From an uncultured Archangium sp. (GTDB lineage Bacteria; Myxococcota; Myxococcia; Myxococcales; Myxococcaceae), in assembly GCA_946479335.1 (NCBI GenBank), contig CAMLFP010000293.1, positions 1 to 7,118 on the forward strand: a DNA stretch of 7,118 nt, written 5' to 3'. How positions within the stretch are numbered: position 1 is the first letter of the stretch; every line of letters begins with the position of its first letter. Below, in pieces: positions 1 to 5,849 of this stretch. The notes beneath the pieces were generated by a model. The model was given only the letters and a program-made list of their open reading frames with translations, was not told the DNA's origin and made no database searches. A program made the translations under genes and the position numbers.

Positions 1-2
1 TG

Positions 3-1388
3 TTGCTGCTGCTCTTCGTGCGCGCGGTGACCGCCGACCCGCCGCCGGTCGACAATCGCCCGGTGCCGCTCGCGACCGGCAAGAAGCAGAAGGTCGCGGC
101 GGCGGAGCGTACGCCGGAGGAGCAGATCGAAGATCTCCTCGCCGAGTGCCGCACGTATTCGAACAGCGAGCACGGCGCGCCCGACTGGGGCCGCGCGCAG
201 GCCGCCTGCAACAAGGTGCTCGAGCTGGAGCCGATCCACGAAGAGGCCAACTCGCTGCTCAAGCGCATCTCGGTGCTGAAGGTCTGCGAGGACAACCTGA
301 GCCGTGGGCGCGAGTTGTCGAGCACCGGCAACATGGAAGACGCGGTGCGGTCGTTCGCGAAGGTGGGGCGCGACTGCGAGGGCTACCTCCTGAAGACGCT
401 CGCCGCCTCGAAGGACGCGGTCGAAGAGGTGAAGAAGGCCTACGCGGCCGACTGCAAGCGCTACTCCTCGAACGCCAAGTGGGAGTTCGCGCTCAAGAGC
501 TGTGAGGAGTGGACCCGGCTGTGGTGTCAGAACGTCGACCCGAAGGAGCTGTACCCGCCGGCGCTCTTCAAGCTGAACCTCGACGGCCGTTTGAACCTGA
601 AGACCGACTGGCGCCCGTCGGAGCCGCTGTACGTCAACTTCCTCAAGGCGCGCGCGAAGCTGATGCCGAACGAGCCGATGTGGTTGTGCCCGGAGATCCC
701 CGCGTTCCGCCCGCCGCCGCCGCCGCCTGACCCGGCGAAGGCCGCCAAGGCAGAGCTGGTGAAGCGCTTCGCCGAGCCGGAGTTGGGCCGCGCGTTGACG
801 CTCTATTACGACGGCAAGTTCCCCGAGGCGCCGGTGCCGCTGCAGAAGATCCTCGAGAACGTGAACAAGGCGCAGTACCACGAGCAGGCGAGGGCGCTGC
901 AGCGCGACATCAACCAGGCGATCAACTTCTACGAGAACGGCACGACGGAGATCACCAACGAGCACCCCGAGCGCGCGGAGGCCCCGTTCCTCAAGTCGTT
1001 GTCGATCGACGAGCGGCTGGTGCTGGGTGACAAGGCGGCCACCATGCCGGCCGAGGAGAAGAAGCGGGAGCTCGAGAAGCGCACCTCGTTCATCCGCCGG
1101 ACCATCGTCGACACCATGAGCCGCACGGCCTACGACAAGGGCCGCGCGCTGCAGGAGCGCAAGGACTACCGCGCCGCATGCAAGATGTGGAAGCTGGGCG
1201 CGACGTTCTCGCGCAGCAACATCGACCTGCTCAAGTCGCTCACCAACGTCTGCACCAAGCGCGCTGATCAGGCGTTCAACAGCGCCAACTCCTGCACGCA
1301 GTTGCAGGCGGCGCTCGACTTCGCGGTCGATGGCGACGGCTTCAAGGAGAAGATCGAAGAGGAGATGGAGAAGGAAGGCTGCAACTAA
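3..1388 (+). CDS. Membrane-anchored helical-repeat (TPR-like) protein, C-terminal part (5' end outside window)
   Basis: I do not recognise a specific named gene. The frame is open from the window edge, so the true start lies upstream; the TTG at base 3 is only the first codon visible. The first ten residues (LLLFVRAVTA) look like the end of a membrane helix. They are followed by a Pro-rich linker (residues 13-23) and then about 430 mostly helical, charged residues. Several stretches resemble TPR-type helix pairs, for example residues 62-89, 98-130, 260-300 and 376-410, but none is a perfect TPR consensus. There are 12 cysteines, at 49, 69, 95, 125, 151, 167, 175, 229, 393, 417, 431 and 460. 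A run of six prolines lies at 237-242. Membrane stub plus many cysteines suggests that the repeat domain is outside the cytoplasm and carries disulfides. The missing N-terminal part could be a cytoplasmic domain such as FHA, an architecture found in myxobacteria, but nothing here proves it. The gene ends in TAA, 23 bp before polA. Confidence 0.8.
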   Translation: MLLLFVRAVTADPPPVDNRPVPLATGKKQKVAAAERTPEEQIEDLLAECRTYSNSEHGAPDWGRAQAACNKVLELEPIHEEANSLLKRISVLKVCEDNLSRGRELSSTGNMEDAVRSFAKVGRDCEGYLLKTLAASKDAVEEVKKAYAADCKRYSSNAKWEFALKSCEEWTRLWCQNVDPKELYPPALFKLNLDGRLNLKTDWRPSEPLYVNFLKARAKLMPNEPMWLCPEIPAFRPPPPPPDPAKAAKAELVKRFAEPELGRALTLYYDGKFPEAPVPLQKILENVNKAQYHEQARALQRDINQAINFYENGTTEITNEHPERAEAPFLKSLSIDERLVLGDKAATMPAEEKKRELEKRTSFIRRTIVDTMSRTAYDKGRALQERKDYRAACKMWKLGATFSRSNIDLLKSLTNVCTKRADQAFNSANSCTQLQAALDFAVDGDGFKEKIEEEMEKEGCN

Positions 1389-1392
1389 AGCG

Positions 1393-1411
1393 CCCGTGCT
1401 ACCTAGGCCGC
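1393..1411 (+). promoter_or_regulatory. Possible -10-like element / leaderless start for polA
   Basis: The 23-bp gap before polA has no good Shine-Dalgarno sequence. It contains CCCGTGCTA (1393-1401), in which TG-n-TA looks like an extended -10 element and the TA lies exactly 12 bases before the ATG. The kinase gene has the same pattern at the same distance. A -10 hexamer at that spacing would start the transcript at or near the ATG. I see no -35 element. This is an inference from two matching sites. Confidence 0.3.
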
Positions 1412-4087
1412 ATGGCCTCGCAGCAGGGTGACTTGTTCGGCAGCATCTCCGCTCCACCTCCGGCTCCCGCGGCGCCGCTTCCACCCAGCGGCCCGCAGAC
1501 GCTCACGTTGATCGACGCGTCGGGCCTGATCTTCCGCGCGTACCACGCGCTCCCGCCGCTCACGACGAGCAAGGGCCAGCCCACCAACGCGGTGCTGGGC
1601 TTCACGCGCATGGTGCTGAAGTTGATGCGTGAGCGCGCGCCGACGCACCTCGCGCTCTGCTTCGATCGCGACAGCCGCAAGGGCCGCCTGGCGATCGACC
1701 CGCAGTACAAGGCCAACCGCGAAGCGCCGCCCGATGATCTCGTCTCGCAGTTCGCGCTGATCAGGAAGATCGCCGACGTGCTGCAGGTGCCGATCGCCGA
1801 GGAGCCCGGCTGGGAAGCGGACGACGTCATCGCCACGCTCGCGGGGCGCGCGCTGAAGGCGGGCTTCGAGGTGGAGATCATCACCAGCGACAAGGACTTC
1901 CTCCAGCTGCTGAAGCCGGGCGTGCGCATCTACGACCCGATGAAGGACAAGCCCATCACCGAGGCCGACGCGTTGGAGCGCTTCGGGGTGAAGCCGTCTC
2001 AGATGCGCGACTACCAGGCGCTGGTCGGTGACGCGATCGACAACATCCCCAAGGTGCCGGGCGTGGGCCCGAAGACCGCGGCGGATCTGCTGAACCAGTT
2101 CGGCACGGTCGACCAGGTGATGGCGCGCGCCGATGAGATCGCGAAGCCGAAGATCCGCGAGGCGATCAAGACGCACCTCGAGCAACTGCAGCGCGCGCTG
2201 CAGCTGGTCACCTTCCGCGAAGATCTCCCGGTGCCCGGCGAGCCGGCCGACTTCGTGGTGAAGGGCATCAGGCAGGCCGAGGCGCGCACCATGTTCACCG
2301 AGCTGGAGTTCTACCGGCTCAACCAGGAGCTGCCCTCCGCGCCGCCCACGCCGCTTCGACAGCAGGCGACCCTCGTGCGTGACGAGGCGGGGCTCGAGAC
2401 GCTGGTGGCCGGTTTCGGCGCGCGCGTGGCGTTGGTGCCGGTGTTCGACGGCGAGCCGCACTCGGCGGAGCTGTCGGGGCTCGGCGTGGTGAGCGGTGAG
2501 ATGTGCGCGTACCTCGTGGTGAAGGAGATCGGCGCCGCGGCCATCACCCGGTTGCTCAAGCCGGCGCTGGAGCGCGCGGGCCTCGAGGTGGAGGCGCACG
2601 ACGGCAAGGCGCTGCTGCACCTGCTGCACTCCATCGGCATCGACGGCGTGACGCTGCACACCGACATCGAGCTGCTCTCGTACCTGTTGAACCCGTCGCG
2701 CAAGGAGCACGCGTTGGCGGACCTCGCGCGCGAGCGGCTGCGCGCGGAGCTGCCGGTGCGCGGCAAGGAGACGGTCACCGTGGAGCAGTTCGCGCACATC
2801 GCCGGCGCGTCGGCGGACGCGATCGACCGGCTGGTCGACGACCTGTGGACGGAGGCGAACGGCGTCGGGCTGGCGCCGCTCGCGAAGGAGCTCGAGTTCC
2901 CCCTGGTGCCGGTGCTCACGCGCATGGAGCGCGCCGGGGTGCTCATCGATCGCGGGGTGTTGAGCGAGGTCTCGGCGCAGATCGACGGGATGATCGGCCA
3001 GCTCCTCGCCGACGTGTACCGGCACGCGGGCCGGGAGTTCAACGTGGGGTCGCCGCCGCAGCTCGCGCAGGTGCTGTACGACGAGCTGAAGCTCCCGGTG
3101 CTCAAGAAGAACAAGACGGCGCCGTCGACCGACCACGAGGTGCTGGAGAAGCTCGCGGAGGAGCACCCGCTGCCGCGCGCGATCATCGAGTACCGCAGCG
3201 TGGCGAAGCTCAAGAGCACGTACCTCGACACGCTGCCGACGCTGATCGCCGCCGACGGGCGCATCCGCACCACGTTCCATCAGGCGGCCGCGGCGACCGG
3301 GCGCTTGTCGTCGACCAACCCGAACCTGCAGAACATCCCCATCCGCACGGAGCTGGGCCGGCAGATTCGCCGGGCCTTCATCGCCGAGCCGGGGTGGACG
3401 CTGGTGTCGGCCGACTACTCGCAGGTGGAGCTGCGGATCCTCGCGCACATCTCCGGTGACGAGGGGTTGGTGCGGGCGTTCGCGGAGGACGCAGACGTGC
3501 ACGCGCGCACCGCCGCCGAGGTCTTCGGCGTGCCGATCGCGGAGGTAACGGATGACCAGCGCCGCGCGGCGAAGATGGTGAACTACGGCATCGCGTACGG
3601 GCTCTCGGCGCACGGCTTGTCGACGCGCCTCAACATCCCCGTGGAGGAAGCGAAGGGCATCATCGAGCGGTACTTCCAGCGCTTCCCCGGCATCAACGGG
3701 TACGTGGAGGGCACGCTGGAGAGCGCACGCAAGAAGGGCTTCGTGGAGTCGATCTTCGGGCGGCGGCGCTACATGCCCGACCTCGTCTCGAGGAACCGGC
3801 AGGTGGCGATGGCGGCGGAGCGCGCGGCGATCAACATGCCGATTCAGGGCTCCGCGGCCGACCTCGTGAAGCGCGCGATGCTGGAGCTCGATCGGCGCAT
3901 GCCTGAAGCGAAGCTCAACGGCCGCATGCTGCTGCAGGTGCACGACGAACTGCTCTTCGAGTGCCCCGAGGGCGAAGCCGACGCGCTGGAGAAGCTGGCG
4001 CGCGAGGTGATGTCGGGCGTGGCGCAGCTCAAGGTGCCGCTGGTGATCGACGTGGGCCGCGGGCGTTCATGGGCCGACGCGCACTGA
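1412..4087 (+). CDS. polA: DNA polymerase I (5' nuclease, inactive 3'-5' exonuclease domain, polymerase)
   Basis: Family A polymerase that fills gaps and removes RNA primers in lagging-strand maturation and excision repair. It has 891 residues against 928 in E. coli. The 5' nuclease (about 30-305) is intact: IDASG with Asp35, Asp85, Tyr99-Lys100, EADD (135-138), SDKD (159-162), and the helix-hairpin-helix GDAIDNIP...PGVGPKTA (206-223). The 3'-5' exonuclease-like domain (about 318-480) lacks the DxE, the NxxxYD and apparently the last Asp of the proofreading site. Polymerase motifs are all present: TGRLSS (629-634), motif A DYSQVELR (Asp668), the O-helix with Lys721, Tyr725 and Tyr729, and motif C HDE (844-846). 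The C-terminus WADAH closely resembles the E. coli ending. ATG 1412 is chosen because the nuclease core starts near residue 31; a TTG at 1433 is a less likely alternative. The N-terminal tail of about 30 residues contains QGDLF (5-9), a possible clamp-binding motif, followed by a Pro/Ala-rich linker. Confidence 0.98.
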   Translation: MASQQGDLFGSISAPPPAPAAPLPPSGPQTLTLIDASGLIFRAYHALPPLTTSKGQPTNAVLGFTRMVLKLMRERAPTHLALCFDRDSRKGRLAIDPQYKANREAPPDDLVSQFALIRKIADVLQVPIAEEPGWEADDVIATLAGRALKAGFEVEIITSDKDFLQLLKPGVRIYDPMKDKPITEADALERFGVKPSQMRDYQALVGDAIDNIPKVPGVGPKTAADLLNQFGTVDQVMARADEIAKPKIREAIKTHLEQLQRALQLVTFREDLPVPGEPADFVVKGIRQAEARTMFTELEFYRLNQELPSAPPTPLRQQATLVRDEAGLETLVAGFGARVALVPVFDGEPHSAELSGLGVVSGEMCAYLVVKEIGAAAITRLLKPALERAGLEVEAHDGKALLHLLHSIGIDGVTLHTDIELLSYLLNPSRKEHALADLARERLRAELPVRGKETVTVEQFAHIAGASADAIDRLVDDLWTEANGVGLAPLAKELEFPLVPVLTRMERAGVLIDRGVLSEVSAQIDGMIGQLLADVYRHAGREFNVGSPPQLAQVLYDELKLPVLKKNKTAPSTDHEVLEKLAEEHPLPRAIIEYRSVAKLKSTYLDTLPTLIAADGRIRTTFHQAAAATGRLSSTNPNLQNIPIRTELGRQIRRAFIAEPGWTLVSADYSQVELRILAHISGDEGLVRAFAEDADVHARTAAEVFGVPIAEVTDDQRRAAKMVNYGIAYGLSAHGLSTRLNIPVEEAKGIIERYFQRFPGINGYVEGTLESARKKGFVESIFGRRRYMPDLVSRNRQVAMAAERAAINMPIQGSAADLVKRAMLELDRRMPEAKLNGRMLLQVHDELLFECPEGEADALEKLAREVMSGVAQLKVPLVIDVGRGRSWADAH

Positions 4088-4106
4088 CCCGCGCTAGAAG
4101 GCCTCC
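4088..4106 (+). promoter_or_regulatory. Possible -10-like element / weak RBS before kinase gene
   Basis: The 19-bp gap directly after the polA stop codon begins with CCCGCGCTA (4088-4096), which differs by one base from the site before polA. Its TA is also 12 bases before the ATG. AGAAGG (4096-4101) could instead be a weak ribosome binding site five bases from the start. The two readings are not exclusive, and the sequence alone cannot separate them. Confidence 0.3.
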
Positions 4107-5849
4107 ATGCCACGCGACCCGAACTCCGACGCAGCGTTGAACGCCGCACGGCAGCACGAGCGCTTCGACGCGCTGCTCGAGATCAGCGCCGAGCTCTGGC
4201 ACGCGCAAGACCTCGACACGCTGCTGCAAGACGTGATGACGCGGCTCACCGACATGCTGGGCGCGGAGGCGTCGACGCTCTTCATGCACGACCCGGCGCG
4301 CCGGGAGCTCTGGAGCCGCGTGGTGCGTGGCGACGCGTTCAAGGAGATCCGCCTCCCGGAGACGAGCGGCATCGCCGGGCACGTCTTCAGCACCGGCCAC
4401 ACGGTGCTGCTGGGCGACGCCTACGCCGACGTGCGCTTCAACCCCGACATCGATCGCCAGACGGGCTTCAAGACGCGCTCGCTGATCGCCGCGCCGCTCA
4501 AGCACGTCTCGGGGCGCGCGTTGGGCGTGGTGCAGGTGCTCGACCGCCGCGCCGACGTCTTCACGAAGGAAGATCGCGCGCTGGTCGAGGGCGTGGCCAC
4601 GCAGATCGCCGCGGTGTTGGACAACGTGCTGTTGATGGAAGAGCTCAAGCGCGGGCGCGACGAACTCGCGATGCGCGTGAGCGACCTCGACGCGCTCTAC
4701 GAGGTCGAGAAGGCCATCGGCGACGCGAATGCGCAGACCGACCTCGTCGACAAGATCCTCGAGATCACCATGGAGCGCGTCGGCGCGCGCGCGGGCAGCG
4801 TGCTGTTGAAGGAGGAGGAGCGAGACAGCCTCTTCTTCCGCACCGCGCGGGGCGAGAAGAGCGACGCGCTGACGTCGCTGCGGCTGAAGGGTGGGCAAGG
4901 CATCGCCGGGCACGTCGCCGAGACGGGCGAGGTGGTGCGCGTCGCCAGCGCGGAGAGCTCGGAGTTCCACGACAAGTCGATCTCCCGGAAGCTGGGCGTC
5001 GCCACGGGCGCGGTGCTGTGCGTGCCGGTCGTCGCGGGCGGCAAGACCTTCGGCGCGCTGGAGCTGCTCAACAAGAAGGGCGGCTTCGACGAGAAAGACG
5101 AGCGCCTCGCGGTGCTGCTCGCGGGGCAGGTGGGCCGCGCGCTGCTCCGGCGGCAGTCGCAGGAGGAGATCGAGCGCAAGGCGCGCCTGGCGACCATCGG
5201 GCAGATGCTGTCGGGCGTGCTGCATGACCTCCGCACGCCGCTCACCGTCATCGGCGGCTACGCGGAGATGCTCGCGTCAGAAGACGAGCCCGCGCTGCGC
5301 GTCGAGATGACCTCGCAGATCCTCACGCAGCTGCAGCACATCTCCACCATGCAACAGGAGACGCTGGCCTTCGTGCGCGGCGAGAAGACCGTCTTCGCGC
5401 GGCGCGTGTTCATGCACGTCTTCATGCGCGAGCTCGCGGAGCAGCTGCAGCAGGAGTTCGCGGGCACGCAGGTCGAGCTGAAGGTGATCACCGGGTACAC
5501 CGGCGCGGCGCGCTTCGACGAGACCAAGATGAAGCGCGCCATCTTCAACCTCGCGCGCAACGCCATCGACGCGATGCCCGGGGGCGGCCGCTTCTTCCTC
5601 TCCGTCGAACGCGAGGGCGAGGAGATCATCTTCCGCGCGAAGGACAACGGCCCCGGTATCCCCAAGGACATCGCTGATCGGCTCTTCGAGTCGTTCGTGT
5701 CGAGCGGCAAGAAGCACGGCACCGGCCTCGGCCTCGCCATCGTGAAGAAGATCGTCGAGGAGCACGGCGGCACCGTCGACTGCAAGACGCAGGTCGCGAA
5801 GGGCACCTCGTTCGAGCTCCGCTTCCCCGCGGGGACCTCAGACGCCTGA
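4107..5849 (+). CDS. Cytoplasmic sensor histidine kinase, GAF-GAF-HisKA-HATPase
   Basis: Two-component sensor kinase of 580 residues that should autophosphorylate on a histidine and pass the phosphate to a response regulator not present here. Domains in order: GAF1 (about 38-175), a charged helical linker (175-205), GAF2 (about 208-347), a short helix, the HisKA dimerisation domain with H-box HDLRTPL (phospho-accepting His373), and the HATPase_c domain. The ATPase has the N-box RNAIDAM (Asn485), G1 box DNGPGIP (Asp513), F-box-like DRLFESF (524-530) and G2 box GTGLGLAI (538-545), so the catalytic sites look complete. There is no signal peptide or membrane helix, so it should sense something inside the cell. 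GAF1 keeps a segment FNPDIDRQTGFKTR (111-124) like that of phosphodiesterase-type, small-ligand-binding GAFs. GAF2 lacks it. No attached receiver domain is present. The gene starts 19 bp after polA, and its 3' end overlaps the converging transporter gene. The signal and partner cannot be read from the sequence. Confidence 0.95.
   Translation: MPRDPNSDAALNAARQHERFDALLEISAELWHAQDLDTLLQDVMTRLTDMLGAEASTLFMHDPARRELWSRVVRGDAFKEIRLPETSGIAGHVFSTGHTVLLGDAYADVRFNPDIDRQTGFKTRSLIAAPLKHVSGRALGVVQVLDRRADVFTKEDRALVEGVATQIAAVLDNVLLMEELKRGRDELAMRVSDLDALYEVEKAIGDANAQTDLVDKILEITMERVGARAGSVLLKEEERDSLFFRTARGEKSDALTSLRLKGGQGIAGHVAETGEVVRVASAESSEFHDKSISRKLGVATGAVLCVPVVAGGKTFGALELLNKKGGFDEKDERLAVLLAGQVGRALLRRQSQEEIERKARLATIGQMLSGVLHDLRTPLTVIGGYAEMLASEDEPALRVEMTSQILTQLQHISTMQQETLAFVRGEKTVFARRVFMHVFMRELAEQLQQEFAGTQVELKVITGYTGAARFDETKMKRAIFNLARNAIDAMPGGGRFFLSVEREGEEIIFRAKDNGPGIPKDIADRLFESFVSSGKKHGTGLGLAIVKKIVEEHGGTVDCKTQVAKGTSFELRFPAGTSDA
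5838..5849. other. 12-bp convergent gene overlap forming a small palindrome with both stop codons
   Basis: The overlap reads TCAGACGCCTGA. Its outer four bases on each side are inverted repeats (TCAG/CTGA). The right-hand TGA (5847-5849) ends the kinase gene on the plus strand. The left-hand TCA (5838-5840) is the TGA stop of the transporter on the minus strand. There is no T-tract and the stem is only 4 bp, so it is not a convincing intrinsic terminator. The two transcripts must overlap here. Confidence 0.85.

Noticed and set aside
1403..3943. An 846-codon open frame on the minus strand covering most of polA
   Set aside because: Its product is a monotonous His/Arg/Leu/Gln/Ala mixture with no domain, typical of the antisense frame of a GC-rich gene. 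The plus strand is unambiguously polA.
4029..5225. A 398-codon minus-strand frame over the kinase gene
   Set aside because: Low-complexity His/Arg/Leu/Ala composition with no motif; a shadow of the GAF-encoding region.
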